Shown: positions 1 to 8,749, numbered from the stretch's first letter. The stretch: 64,000 nucleotides of DNA from Pelodictyon luteolum (GCF_001622165.1 NZ_LVWG01000036.1:1-64000); one strand, 5' to 3'. Numbers and translations are program-made. The notes: generated by a model not told the origin, from the sequence alone.

Positions 1-10
1 AAAACAAGAA

Positions 11-47
11 AGGCCGTCTCAGATCAGTATGCTGAGACGGCCTTTTC
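11..47. terminator. Bidirectional Rho-independent terminator
   Basis: A perfect GC-rich inverted repeat (GGCCGTCTCAG / CTGAGACGGCC) is flanked by T-rich sequence on the right and an A-rich stretch on the left, so it can work on both strands. It would end the ndk transcript on the minus strand and any gene entering the window from the left on the plus strand. Confidence 0.85.
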
Positions 48-71
48 TCTGTACGGGCTTGAAGGAGGGGA

Positions 72-494
72 TCAGTTGGAGCGGACTACCTCTTCTGCTG
101 CGAAGAAAAATCCTGCCTCGACGGCGGCGTTTTCAGCAGAATCCGAACCATGGACGATGTTCTCGCCTTTGCTGTCTGCATAGAGTTTGCGGACGGTGCC
201 TTCGGCGGCTTCGGCCGGATCGGTTGCTCCGATCAGGGTGCGGAAGTCCGCAACGGCATTGGCCTTTTCAAGAATCATCGGAACGCATGGGCCTGAAGAC
301 ATGAAGTCGACCAGTTCGCCGTAAAAGGGGCGCTCGCGGTGGACGGCATAGAACTCTCCTGCGGTTTCCTTCGTGAGCCTGGTCTTTTTCATGGCCACGA
401 CGCGGAATCCTGCGCGTTCGATCTGGTTGATGACTGCGCCGATCAGCTGCTTCTTCACACAGTCGGGCTTGAGGATGGTGAGGGTTCTTTCCAT
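72..494 (-). CDS. ndk: Nucleoside diphosphate kinase
   Basis: Transfers the gamma-phosphate from ATP to nucleoside diphosphates through a phosphohistidine intermediate, balancing cytosolic NTP and dNTP pools. The 140-residue length is normal for bacterial Ndk. It starts [11 protein letters not shown], the typical NDK strand with the phosphate-contacting lysine, and carries the active-site signature NIVHGSDS with catalytic His115. It stands alone on the minus strand, with a strong terminator directly downstream. Confidence 0.97.
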   Translation of the reverse strand: MERTLTILKPDCVKKQLIGAVINQIERAGFRVVAMKKTRLTKETAGEFYAVHRERPFYGELVDFMSSGPCVPMILEKANAVADFRTLIGATDPAEAAEGTVRKLYADSKGENIVHGSDSAENAAVEAGFFFAAEEVVRSN

Positions 495-584
495 TTGAGT
501 CGGTCGGTTTTTCGGTTATGGGTATGAAAAAGAAAGTGCCAGCGAAGATACAAAAAAGTCCTTGAATCCGCCACCCCAGGAAGT

Positions 585-1031
585 TCAGGCTTCGTCGATT
601 TTCTGCAGCAGATCCTTCATCGGCTGGTAGGTAATCGGAAGGAAGTCGCTGTATGCCAGCTGTACGGTTCCCTCTTCGTCGATGAGCACATAAGCGCGCT
701 GAGACATGCCGAGGAAGCCGACTGCACCGTAAGCCGTCGCAACCTCTTTCTCTTTGTCGCTGAGGAGGGTGAAGGGGAGCTGGTGCCGGCCGGCAAAGCT
801 TTTATGGGATTCGGGGGTGTCGGAGCTCAGACCGAGTACCTCAATACCGCGCCGGGTGAATTCCGAAACGTTGTTGCGGTAGTCGCAGAGCTGCGCTGTA
901 CACACCGGAGTATCGTCACCGGGGTAAAACACAAGCAACACTTTCTTTCCCCTGAAACTTGAAAGGGAGATCATCCGGTCCTCGCTGTCGGGTAGGGTAA
1001 AGTCCGGGGCGGGAGTTCCTGTAGAAATCAT
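585..1031 (-). CDS. bcp: Thioredoxin-dependent peroxiredoxin, Bcp/PrxQ type
   Basis: Reduces hydrogen peroxide and organic peroxides with electrons from thioredoxin. The 148-residue protein has the AhpC/TSA fold, with motif YPGDDTPVCTAQLC: peroxidatic Cys44 and a second cysteine five residues on (Cys49), the arrangement of two-cysteine Bcp/PrxQ enzymes. Its ATG overlaps the stop of the upstream CNNM-type gene by four bases, so the two are probably co-transcribed and translationally coupled. In an anaerobic phototroph it would serve oxygen and peroxide defence. Confidence 0.93.
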   Translation of the reverse strand: MISTGTPAPDFTLPDSEDRMISLSSFRGKKVLLVFYPGDDTPVCTAQLCDYRNNVSEFTRRGIEVLGLSSDTPESHKSFAGRHQLPFTLLSDKEKEVATAYGAVGFLGMSQRAYVLIDEEGTVQLAYSDFLPITYQPMKDLLQKIDEA

Positions 1032-2392
1032 TGGAGTCCTGTTTGTCCTGTTTGTCTGTTGATCTTTTCAGATGTTTCATTATCGAATTCTACAAGAATG
1101 CGCCCGACGCGCTGTCCGTTCATTTTTATTACCCGGAACTGGATGTTGTGCCACCGGAGGGTGTCGGAAACCGCAGGTACTTCACCGAGGCGGGTCATCA
1201 TGAACCCGCCCATGGTCTCATAGGGGGCTTCCTTTTCCCCAGAAAAGTCGTCGGCCTCAAGATAGAAAGTCGAGAGGAACTCGTCGACAGGAAGAAGGCC
1301 GTCAATGATCCATGTCCGGTTGCTCCGGCGCAGGATCCTTTTTTCTTCGCGTTCCAGGTCATCGGCCGGTACATCGCCAACGATGCTTTCAAGAACATCG
1401 GTCAGGGTAATGGTGCCCTCTACCGATCCGTGCTCGTCGATGACGAGCGCCATATGCACCCTGTTTTTGCGGAACAGCTCCAGCACATGGAAAGCCGGAA
1501 CCGATTCCGGAACGAAGAGCGGAGGTTTCATGGAGGCCCGGATTGCCTCCCTCATGCCTCCCCGGCCGCCAAGCTCGAAGCTCACCAGATCGACAGAACG
1601 TACGACGCCCATGAGGTGGTCGAGGCTTCCGGCACCAACAGGGAAGCGTGACCGGCCGCTCGCCATGATGGTTCCGGTCAGTTCTCCGTCGCTTTTTTCA
1701 AGGTCAAGCCAGTCTGTTTCCGATCGGGGCGTCATCATGGCGCTGGCCCGTTTGTCGCTCAGCCGGAATATTCTTGAGACCATGTCATACTCGACGGATT
1801 CGAAGATGCCTTTTTTTGCACCCTGCCGGATGAGGAGCATCACGTCTTCATCACTGACCAGAGGTTTCTCGCTGCTCTCTATGCCTATGGCTTTCAGCAC
1901 GAGGTTTGTTGTGCCGTTGATGAGGGTGATGGCTGGTGCGCTGAAGCGGCAGAGCATGTCGATGGCTCCGGCGATCTTGAGCGCGATTCTTTCAGGATGC
2001 TGCAGTGCGATTTTCTTTGGCGCAAGCTCTCCGATGACGAGGGTGAAAAATGTGACTCCTATTACTACAGTAGCTACGGCAAGCTCTCCGGCATACGCTG
2101 CGAGCGATGGGACGCCGGCAATCATGGCAGCAACCGGGCCAGCGAATGCCAGTCCACTGAATGCGCCGGCAAATGTGCTGATGAGGGTTATGCCGACCTG
2201 AATGGCCGAGAGGAAGCGGCCGGGGTTTTCAAGAAGGCGAAGGGCCGTTCCGGCGGAGAGATTTCCTGCTTCGCGAAGCTCATGGAGACGGGTGGCGTTC
2301 GAAGAGATGATGGCGAATTCAGCCATGGAGAAAAAACCGTTCGCGGCAATCAGGCATGTAAGGATCAAGGCTTCCAGTAATTCGGGCGGCAT
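1028..2392 (-). CDS. CNNM/HlyC-CorC family membrane transporter with CBS pair
   Basis: A 454-residue member of the CNNM (DUF21) - CBS - CorC_HlyC family, which includes bacterial Mg2+/Co2+ efflux-type transporters. Residues 1 to about 190 hold several hydrophobic segments (start MPPELLEALILTCLIAANGFFSMAEFA is cut here only to note the N-terminal helix), about 200-330 hold two CBS domains containing MMTPRSE and HGSVEGTITLTDVLE, and about 345-435 form the C-terminal CorC_HlyC domain. It is often annotated as hemolysin, but nothing here indicates haemolysis. It is the first gene of a two-gene unit with bcp. Whether it moves Mg2+ in this pigment-rich organism is inference. Confidence 0.88.
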   Translation of the reverse strand: MPPELLEALILTCLIAANGFFSMAEFAIISSNATRLHELREAGNLSAGTALRLLENPGRFLSAIQVGITLISTFAGAFSGLAFAGPVAAMIAGVPSLAAYAGELAVATVVIGVTFFTLVIGELAPKKIALQHPERIALKIAGAIDMLCRFSAPAITLINGTTNLVLKAIGIESSEKPLVSDEDVMLLIRQGAKKGIFESVEYDMVSRIFRLSDKRASAMMTPRSETDWLDLEKSDGELTGTIMASGRSRFPVGAGSLDHLMGVVRSVDLVSFELGGRGGMREAIRASMKPPLFVPESVPAFHVLELFRKNRVHMALVIDEHGSVEGTITLTDVLESIVGDVPADDLEREEKRILRRSNRTWIIDGLLPVDEFLSTFYLEADDFSGEKEAPYETMGGFMMTRLGEVPAVSDTLRWHNIQFRVIKMNGQRVGRILVEFDNETSEKINRQTGQTGLQ

Positions 2393-2479
2393 GTGTTCGG
2401 ATCTAATTCATCTTTGCCGGTCGAGCGGCGCTTGCAACGGAGTATATCTTTCTTTGTGTTCTAGATAATAAAATAACAG

Positions 2480-2508
2480 TTGACGGGGATTTATTTTATG
2501 CGTAAGAT
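2480..2508 (+). promoter_or_regulatory. Candidate sigma70-type promoter
   Basis: TTGACG, 17 bases, then TAAGAT lies 64 bases upstream of the lipoprotein start at 2572. Both hexamers are close to consensus and the spacing is ideal. Read by eye only; no transcript evidence. Confidence 0.5.
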
Positions 2509-2571
2509 TTATCGGAAAATAGAGGCACCACCCATACACACATCTCAACAGGGAGCTGGAGGCTCCAATCC

Positions 2572-4635
2572 ATGAGCATCCGTAGGACGGGGCGGCTGTT
2601 TGTACCGTTTTTCTTATTCATCCTCGCTTCATGCAGTTCCGGCATTGAGGATGCCGGCCTGCCTCAGGAGCTATACCGTCAGGCTCGTGAACACAGCCGC
2701 AAGGGGGAGTACCGCCAGGCGCTCAGTTGCTACGCCCGGGGTCTCGAAGGAGAGGATCTTTCCCACCCTTCTCTTGAGGCAGTTGTGGCGCTCAATGAAA
2801 AACGTTCCCTTGAGGGTCTGACCGGTTCGTATGCCGAGGCGTTCACCACGACGGCACTGCTTAGCGGCCTGCCGGAAGGCACCCTTACCGATTCTCTCCG
2901 GAATGCGTTGCTGCTCGACCGTTCCCGATGGCTCGGTGAGCTCGGCCGGCTCAAAGAAGCCGCCGATGCCCTTGACGGACTCAGGAGTCCTTTGCCGGAG
3001 GTGCAGCTAGAGCAGGCCTCGTATGCACTTCGCGGAGGGTTCATTGACCGGGCTGAGGGCATATACCGCGGTCTTGTCGACAGTGAACGGGATCCCATCA
3101 TACAGATGCATGCATGGTCGGGCCTCATGCAGTGCGGAGCACGCCGTCCGGGCGTTGTGGAAAATGATCTGTTGGAGATGGCACGGAAGATTGTGGCGCT
3201 TTCGGGACGGGTCATGTCGACGAAAGAGCGTCCGGTCGAGCGTGTGCAGGCGCTTCGCCATGCCGCATCGAGCCTTCAGCTCACCCAAAAGCACCGCCGC
3301 GACGCGAGCTTCCTTTTGTTCCGCGCGCTCTCGATTGCCGGTGAAGCCGGAAGGCCATTCCTCGAGGAGGTCCTGCGTCTTGAGTCGAACGCCGCCATTG
3401 TCCGTAAAGAAGAGCCGTTCAGGGAGTCTGCGTCATACTTTGACATGAAGAATATGCCCTATGCCGAGGCTATGGCACTCTTCATGCTTTCGGGGAGCGA
3501 CGGGGTCGACCCGGAAGAAATGACGAAGGCGCTGCAGGGCGGCTTTATTGCCGCCCGCGATGCGGCTCCTCTCTGGCCTCGACCCTGGATGCGGCAGCTT
3601 GAGACGCAGGCCCTGTTCCGGCTCAATGGGCTGCTCCTCACGAACTCCAGAATTTTCGAGATCTTTGATGCCGCACAGCAGTCGTCCATGCTGAACCTTT
3701 CCCGTGCCCTACTGCGCCGGGCAGACCTATTCAGCCCCAAAGGGGCAGAGCCCGATTCGGTGATGGCAGAGGTTCGCACACTGCTTCAGGACATGGGTGG
3801 ACTCCGTCAGCGTAAAGTGGAGATGCTCGTCAATGCCGGCGGTGAAGAGCGTCGCAGGGTCACCGACAGGTCTCTGAACATGAAGCACGGCCGCTTGCTT
3901 GAGCTTCTCTCCACCCTGCGCGCATCCCATCCTGTGGCAGCTGAAGCCCTTTCGCTCAACCCGGTGACGCTGCGTACCGTCCAGCATGCCCTCAAAGATG
4001 ATGAGGTGGCTGTAGCGCCCGTCTTTTCAGACAGCCTGGCGGCCCTGTTGGTCATCGGACGGCGGAGTGTACAGATTGCATCGTCCCGTCTGCCTTTCGA
4101 TAGTGAGCACCCTGCGGCAGCCATTGCCTCCAGACTGCACCGTGAACTTGCCGCCTCTGCTTCGCCTGAGGCAATGCGGGGCGGGGAGTGGGAGTGGTTT
4201 ACTCGCAGCATGGAGGGACCAGCCAGAGATGCAGTGAAAAATTATCGGCGCGTCATTGTGGTTTCCGATGCGTTGCTGCCGCTACACCTTTGGAGCGGTG
4301 TTGGCGATCCTGCTTCGGGTCGGCAGGTTTCTTTCCTTCGTTCCTTCAGGGAGCTGGTGATTCTTCGCGCCAATGCCGCACTTCCTCCTGCGGCTTCCGA
4401 GATCTGTTTCTATGGCGCCGAAGATCATGACGGCGCTGCGGCCCATAAGATGTATTTCCCTCGCGACAGGGTGTTTGTTCTCTGGAAGGCCTATGGGGAC
4501 GAGGATCTTGAAGCGATGAAGCGGGAGATCGGCGAGTCGATGCAGGAGACGGTTTCGGGTGCTGCTGCCCTGCAGGCGCTTCGTCGCGACGACCCTCAAA
4601 AATGGGCAGCTGTTTCTGTATACGGCGCTCAATAA
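2572..4635 (+). CDS. Lipoprotein with helical repeats and degenerate CHAT-like C-terminus
   Basis: A 687-residue predicted lipoprotein. The signal peptide ends in lipobox ILASC with lipid-modified Cys21. Residues 30-330 are alpha-helical and TPR-like, rich in alternating Ala/Leu/Arg. The last roughly 220 residues follow the order of CHAT (caspase-like) domains: a segment like RRVIVVSDALLPLHLW, then VFVLWKAYGDEDLEAM, and a closing WAAVSVYG that matches the family's WAaFvlyG end. The intervening core is very short and I see neither the CHAT histidine (HG) nor the cysteine (SAC), so protease activity is unlikely. It precedes a RodZ-like gene on the same strand. Function unknown. Confidence 0.75.
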   Translation: MSIRRTGRLFVPFFLFILASCSSGIEDAGLPQELYRQAREHSRKGEYRQALSCYARGLEGEDLSHPSLEAVVALNEKRSLEGLTGSYAEAFTTTALLSGLPEGTLTDSLRNALLLDRSRWLGELGRLKEAADALDGLRSPLPEVQLEQASYALRGGFIDRAEGIYRGLVDSERDPIIQMHAWSGLMQCGARRPGVVENDLLEMARKIVALSGRVMSTKERPVERVQALRHAASSLQLTQKHRRDASFLLFRALSIAGEAGRPFLEEVLRLESNAAIVRKEEPFRESASYFDMKNMPYAEAMALFMLSGSDGVDPEEMTKALQGGFIAARDAAPLWPRPWMRQLETQALFRLNGLLLTNSRIFEIFDAAQQSSMLNLSRALLRRADLFSPKGAEPDSVMAEVRTLLQDMGGLRQRKVEMLVNAGGEERRRVTDRSLNMKHGRLLELLSTLRASHPVAAEALSLNPVTLRTVQHALKDDEVAVAPVFSDSLAALLVIGRRSVQIASSRLPFDSEHPAAAIASRLHRELAASASPEAMRGGEWEWFTRSMEGPARDAVKNYRRVIVVSDALLPLHLWSGVGDPASGRQVSFLRSFRELVILRANAALPPAASEICFYGAEDHDGAAAHKMYFPRDRVFVLWKAYGDEDLEAMKREIGESMQETVSGAAALQALRRDDPQKWAAVSVYGAQ

Positions 4636-4733
4636 CATTGTTCGCAGCAAAGCATTTCGGTTGCAGAATCCCGCCAAACATTCCTGTTTTGTTTCTGATG
4701 TTTTCTGGATCCTCCTGTTTTTTTTGTTTTTTA

Positions 4734-4763
4734 TTGACAGTTTGTTTGGCGTTTTTGTAAATT
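4734..4763 (+). promoter_or_regulatory. Candidate sigma70-type promoter
   Basis: A consensus TTGACA is followed after 18 bases by TAAATT, in an AT-rich stretch 62-77 bases before the two possible starts of the RodZ-like gene. Read by eye only. Confidence 0.5.
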
Positions 4764-4839
4764 ATGTGTAGTGCCTGTTCTATGCTTTACCCTCATACTA
4801 ACGGCAACCCCCTGAACAGCGGTTATGCAGGATCCCCTT

Positions 4840-5664
4840 ATGCAGGAACCCTTATCGGGCAGTACCATACTGTCGCGTGTTGCAAGCGATCTCAAGGCCG
4901 CCCGTCTGCAGCGGGGCCTCTCGCTGGATGATGCAAGCAGGATACTCTTGATTCAGAAATCGCATATCGAGAAACTTGAGGCCGGAAATTTCACTTTTTT
5001 CCCCGGTGCTTATGTCTTCGCTTATATAAAGGAGTATCTCCGTGAGATGGGCCTTGGCGATGAAGCGGTTCTTGATGCATGCAGAAAAGAGCTTTCTGTC
5101 TCTACGGGCCTGAAGCGGAATGCCGCTCCGGAAGGTGTTGCCCGAGAGGCTGTTCAAGCTGTCGGGGCATCGAAGCTTCAGGCTTTCCTTGAGTTCATTT
5201 TCAGCAGGAGAAAAACGATGGCCCTCGTTGCCGGCGCCCTTCTTGCTGTTGCTGTTTTCGCCATGGTTATGCGCTTCCTGCCTTCAGAGGAAGCTACTCT
5301 TTCCAGCGTCCCCGAAGCCCCGTCGGCATTGCTTCCTGACTCCTCCCAGGCCCCCTCGGCCGCTGCCGAATCCGTCCAGGCTCCAGCGCCGGCGGTTTCG
5401 ACCTCTTTACCCAGGCCTGTTGCGAATGCAGCAGTGCCCTCTTCCGCCAAGCCCACCGCCCCGCGCTCTCCGGCCACCTCAGCCGCCACCGAATCCGTCC
5501 GGCCTGCAGTGCCGGCAGTTGCGGCCTCCTTGCCCGGGCCTGTTGTGAACGCTGCAGTACCCTCTTCCGCCAAGATGACCGCCCCGCACTCTCCGGCCCC
5601 GGCCGACGCCTCTGAAAAATCGCGGTCTGAAGAGCCGTTCACTCCTCCGGCGCCAGCCAGATAG
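4840..5664 (+). CDS. RodZ-like helix-turn-helix membrane protein
   Basis: Residues about 10-70 form an HTH_25/Xre-like domain (LKAARLQRGLSLDDASRIL, then FFPGAYVFAYIKEYLREMGL), the hallmark of RodZ-type cytoskeleton adaptors. One membrane helix follows (TMALVAGALLAVAVFAMVM), then an Ala/Pro/Ser-rich periplasmic tail. RodZ links MreB to the cell-wall machinery; the usual beta-rich RodZ C-terminus is not seen here, so the role is inferred from the N-terminal half. Two starts exist, ATG 4825 and ATG 4840, inside a 15-base imperfect duplication. I chose 4840 because AGGA lies seven bases ahead of it, while 4825 has no evident ribosome site. The tail contains a 41-residue tandem repeat. Confidence 0.78.
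   Translation: MQEPLSGSTILSRVASDLKAARLQRGLSLDDASRILLIQKSHIEKLEAGNFTFFPGAYVFAYIKEYLREMGLGDEAVLDACRKELSVSTGLKRNAAPEGVAREAVQAVGASKLQAFLEFIFSRRKTMALVAGALLAVAVFAMVMRFLPSEEATLSSVPEAPSALLPDSSQAPSAAAESVQAPAPAVSTSLPRPVANAAVPSSAKPTAPRSPATSAATESVRPAVPAVAASLPGPVVNAAVPSSAKMTAPHSPAPADASEKSRSEEPFTPPAPAR
5365..5610 (+). repeat. Two-copy 123-bp in-frame tandem repeat
   Basis: The Ala/Pro-rich tail of the RodZ-like protein is two imperfect copies of a 41-codon unit. Both contain ESV, LP.PV.NAAVPSSAK and TAP.SPA. The first GAATCCGTCC is at 5368 and the second at 5491, giving the 123-base period. Third-position changes show the duplication is not brand new. Confidence 0.85.
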
Positions 5665-5693
5665 CACATGGTCCCCTCCATCGCCCATTCAGT

Positions 5694-5732
5694 TTCCGAT
5701 AATTGAGATAAAAAAAGTCCCATTTATCGGAA
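5694..5732. promoter_or_regulatory. Inverted repeat TTCCGATAA / TTATCGGAA
   Basis: A perfect nine-base inverted repeat with a 21-base A-rich spacer sits 30 bases after the RodZ-like stop. The 285-base gap before cysK has a second GC-rich structure near 5825-5850 (GCCCGTGTGGCGGGC followed by a short T-containing run), a plausible terminator. No cysteine-related riboswitch is recognisable. Confidence 0.4.
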
Positions 5733-5949
5733 TTAATTGTTATCCTTTCTCATTGTTTGCATTACTATTCGTTGCTTATGGTGAATAGTTCACAATTGTC
5801 ATGCACCGCAGGGCGGTTACATAAGCCCGTGTGGCGGGCTTCTTCCCCTTGGTGGTAAAGGATGCGTTGTGATTCCATCAGTTTATTCCCTATTATCCAT
5901 TTTTCCATGGCGGGACCCCGTTCCTGCTTAAGGCATAGACCTACTGCAG

Positions 5950-6894
5950 ATGAAGATATATGATGACATTGCCGCTACCGTCGGGGGTACGCCCCTTGTC
6001 AGGCTCAGCAGGATGTCTCAAGGCTGCAGGGCCACGGTCCTCGTAAAACTTGAGTCGTTCAATCCGATGTCCAGCGTCAAGGACCGGGTTGCGATGGCCA
6101 TGATTGAAGATGCTGAGCTATCTGGCCGGCTTCATGCCGGGACCACCATTATCGAGCCGACCAGTGGCAACACCGGCATAGGTCTTGCTTTCGTCTGTGC
6201 GGCAAAAGGGTACCGGCTCATTATCGTCATGCCCGACACCATGAGCGTCGAGCGGCGCCGACTGATGGAGATCCTTGGCGCTGAACTGGTGCTGACGCCG
6301 GGATCCGGTGGTATGAAGCAGGCTATTGGAGAGGCGGAGCGGCTGGCAGGTGAAATCCCCGGCAGCCTGATGCTCCAGCAGTTCCAGAACCCGGCCAACC
6401 CTGCCATGCACCGCAGGACGACGGGAGATGAGATCTGGCGTGATACGGATGGTACTGTCGACGTGTTTGTTGCGGGAGTCGGTACGGGAGGAACCATCAC
6501 CGGTGTGGGCCAGTTCCTCAAAGAGCGCAAGCCGGCCGTAAGGATCATTGCTGTCGAGCCTGCCGACTCACCGGTGCTGTCCGGCGGGGAGCCCGGTCCG
6601 CACAAGATTCAGGGCATCGGGGCGGGTTTCGTGCCTCCGGTGCTTCAAAGAGAGGTGATTGACGAAATCATTACTGTCGGCAGCGATGAGGCCGGTGCCG
6701 CAGCCCGTGAGCTTGCAAGGTGTGAGGGCATCCTTGCAGGTATTTCCTCCGGGGCGGCGCTTGTTGCAGCACTCAGGGTTGCTAAACGTCCCGAAATGGA
6801 TGGAAAGACGATAGTCGTACTGCTTCCAGACAGCGGTGAGCGGTATCTTTCAACCTGGCTGTTCGATGAGCCGGCTGACGGAAGCCGGGCCTGA
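5950..6894 (+). CDS. cysK: Cysteine synthase A (O-acetylserine sulfhydrylase)
   Basis: Makes L-cysteine from O-acetylserine and sulfide using PLP, the last step of cysteine biosynthesis; sulfide is plentiful in a sulfide oxidiser. The 314-residue protein has every key motif: NPMSSVKDR with PLP lysine Lys44, TSGNTG at 71-76 for substrate binding, GTGGT for the PLP phosphate, and ISSGAA near the C-terminus. It is followed 61 bases later by nifS, whose substrate is cysteine, which fits a cysteine to Fe-S supply line. It is an intact reference for the PLP-lysine-less homologue at 60943. Confidence 0.96.
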   Translation: MKIYDDIAATVGGTPLVRLSRMSQGCRATVLVKLESFNPMSSVKDRVAMAMIEDAELSGRLHAGTTIIEPTSGNTGIGLAFVCAAKGYRLIIVMPDTMSVERRRLMEILGAELVLTPGSGGMKQAIGEAERLAGEIPGSLMLQQFQNPANPAMHRRTTGDEIWRDTDGTVDVFVAGVGTGGTITGVGQFLKERKPAVRIIAVEPADSPVLSGGEPGPHKIQGIGAGFVPPVLQREVIDEIITVGSDEAGAAARELARCEGILAGISSGAALVAALRVAKRPEMDGKTIVVLLPDSGERYLSTWLFDEPADGSRA

Positions 6895-6955
6895 GGTACA
6901 GTCAGTCCCTCTCCACAGCTAAACACAAAATACAACAAGAATTGAAGCAGTTCAC

Positions 6956-8152
6956 ATGAAGGTTTATTTTGACAACAACGCCACGACTCCCCTGCACCCT
7001 GAGGTGAAGAAGGAGATGATTGCTGCCATGGAAATGTACGGCAACCCTTCCAGCATGCATGCTTACGGTCGCGAAGCCAAGGCGAACGTAGAGGATGCAC
7101 GGCAGCGGGTTGCCAGCTTCATCAATGCCGACGATCAGGAGATCGTCTTTGTCGGCAGCGGTTCGGAAGCCAACAACACGGTGCTTTCCCTCTTTGTCTG
7201 CGCTTCGGCCCAGTGCATCCCCGGCACCACCGCCCGGGGCACCATCATCACAACCAAGATCGAGCATCCATGCGTGCTTGAAACCTCGGAGTGCCTCATG
7301 CATCGCGGGGTCAATGTCAAGTTCCTTGACGTCGACCGGTACGGCCGGGTCGACCTCGACCAGTTGAAAGACATGCTCAACGACGACATCGGACTGGTGT
7401 CGGTGATGATGGCCAACAACGAGATCGGCACCATGCAGGACATTGCGTCCATTACAAAAATGGTGCATGAATGCGGCGCATTCATGCATACCGATGCCGT
7501 GCAGGCTGTCGGCAAGGTGCCTGTGGATGTGCGTGCTCTCGGTGTTGATTTCCTGACCATGTCGGCGCACAAGATTTACGGGCCTAAAGGTGTCGGCGCT
7601 CTCTACGTGAAGCAGGGTACTCCGTACTGCCCCCTCATAAGGGGTGGCCATCAGGAGAGGGGACGGCGCGCTGGCACGGAAAACACTCTCGGTATTCTCG
7701 GGCTCGGCAAGGCTGTCGAGATGCGTGCACTTGAAATGCATGATGAGCATGACCGGCTTCTCGGACTGAAGGACGTGCTCAGAAAGGGCATTGAGGAGAA
7801 GATTGACGATATCCATTTCAATGGTCATCCGACAGAGTCGCTCGCCGGCACACTCAACGTATCCTTCCCGGGGGCGGAAGGGGAGTCCATCCTGCTTTAC
7901 CTCGACCTTGAAGGCATTGCCGTATCTACCGGTTCGGCCTGCGCTTCCGGATCTCTTGATCCTTCCCATGTGCTGCTGGCAACGGGTGTGGACGCGGAAC
8001 GGGCGCACGGTTCGATCCGCATCAGTCTCGGCCGGGAGAGCACGATGGAGCACGTCCAGCATATGCTCAATGTGCTTCCGGGGGTCATTGAGAGAATCAG
8101 AAACATGTCAACGGCATACATAAAAGGAGGAACACATGCTGCAAGCAGGTGA
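6956..8152 (+). CDS. nifS: Cysteine desulfurase, NifS/IscS type
   Basis: A PLP enzyme that removes sulfur from cysteine as an enzyme-bound persulfide for Fe-S cluster assembly. The 398-residue protein has the PLP lysine in SAHKIYGPKG (Lys206), the active-site cysteine loop STGSACASGS (Cys329), and the HVHP-like region HPCVLET. The short loop is that of group I (NifS/IscS) enzymes. It overlaps the downstream scaffold gene by 17 bases in another frame, so translation is likely coupled. The NifS name follows the NifU-like partner; no nif genes are in this window, so a housekeeping role is likely. Confidence 0.94.
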   Translation: MKVYFDNNATTPLHPEVKKEMIAAMEMYGNPSSMHAYGREAKANVEDARQRVASFINADDQEIVFVGSGSEANNTVLSLFVCASAQCIPGTTARGTIITTKIEHPCVLETSECLMHRGVNVKFLDVDRYGRVDLDQLKDMLNDDIGLVSVMMANNEIGTMQDIASITKMVHECGAFMHTDAVQAVGKVPVDVRALGVDFLTMSAHKIYGPKGVGALYVKQGTPYCPLIRGGHQERGRRAGTENTLGILGLGKAVEMRALEMHDEHDRLLGLKDVLRKGIEEKIDDIHFNGHPTESLAGTLNVSFPGAEGESILLYLDLEGIAVSTGSACASGSLDPSHVLLATGVDAERAHGSIRISLGRESTMEHVQHMLNVLPGVIERIRNMSTAYIKGGTHAASR

Positions 8153-8747
8153 ATGGGCATACAGCGAGAAACTGAAAGAGCATTTCATGAACCCGAAGAA
8201 CATCCTGCAGGGTGAGGACACCGATGCGTTCGACGGGGTTGGCATGGAGGGCAACCTGCAGTGCGGCGACCAGATGATGGTCGTCATCAAGGTCGATCGG
8301 GAAAAAGAGGTAATCACCGACTGCCAGTGGAAAACGTATGGTTGCGCCAGCGCTATTGCCAGCACTTCCATTCTTTCTGAAATGGTCAAGGGAATGACTC
8401 TCACCGAGGCATTCAACATTTCTCCGAAGGATGTGGCCAAGGAGCTCGGCGGCCTGCCGGAAAACAAGATCCACTGCTCGGTGCTCGGTGACAAGGCCCT
8501 GCGTGCCGCCATCAATAACTACTATGTCCGCAACGGCATGGAAAACCGGGTGATGGAGGAGAAGGCCAAGATCGTATGTCAGTGCATGAACATCACCGAT
8601 CACGACATAGAGGAGGCCGTGCTTGAGGGTGCCCGCACCTATTTCGAGCTGCAGGAACGTACCAAGCTCGGCACCGTCTGCGGCCAGTGTAAGGACGAGG
8701 CGGAAAGCCTGCTTGAAAAGTTCAAGCACCTCCACTTCGGGGCCTAG
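8136..8747 (+). CDS. nifU: NifU-type Fe-S scaffold lacking the Nfu domain
   Basis: A scaffold on which NifS-derived sulfur and iron form clusters. Residues 1-130 are an IscU-like domain with ligand cysteines Cys43, Cys70 and Cys114. Residues 145-200 are a BFD-like [2Fe-2S] domain with Cys148, Cys150, Cys182 and Cys185 (CQC and CGQC). The protein ends there at 203 residues, so the C-terminal Nfu domain of classical NifU (around 280-300 residues) is absent. A strong ribosome site (AAGGAGG) lies eight bases before the ATG inside the end of nifS. Confidence 0.93.
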   Translation: MLQAGEWAYSEKLKEHFMNPKNILQGEDTDAFDGVGMEGNLQCGDQMMVVIKVDREKEVITDCQWKTYGCASAIASTSILSEMVKGMTLTEAFNISPKDVAKELGGLPENKIHCSVLGDKALRAAINNYYVRNGMENRVMEEKAKIVCQCMNITDHDIEEAVLEGARTYFELQERTKLGTVCGQCKDEAESLLEKFKHLHFGA

Positions 8748-8749
8748 GA

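Noticed and set aside
1305-2201. 298-codon plus-strand frame, Ser/Arg-rich
   Set aside because: Shadow of the CNNM/CorC gene; composition is typical of antisense translation.
1028-2392. Hemolysin
   Set aside because: The family name is historical. Domain order (DUF21, CBS pair, CorC_HlyC) points to a CNNM-type transporter.
6902-8062. 386-codon open frame on the minus strand
   Set aside because: It is the antisense of nifS, which has every catalytic motif. The antisense product is His/Val/Asp-rich without family motifs.
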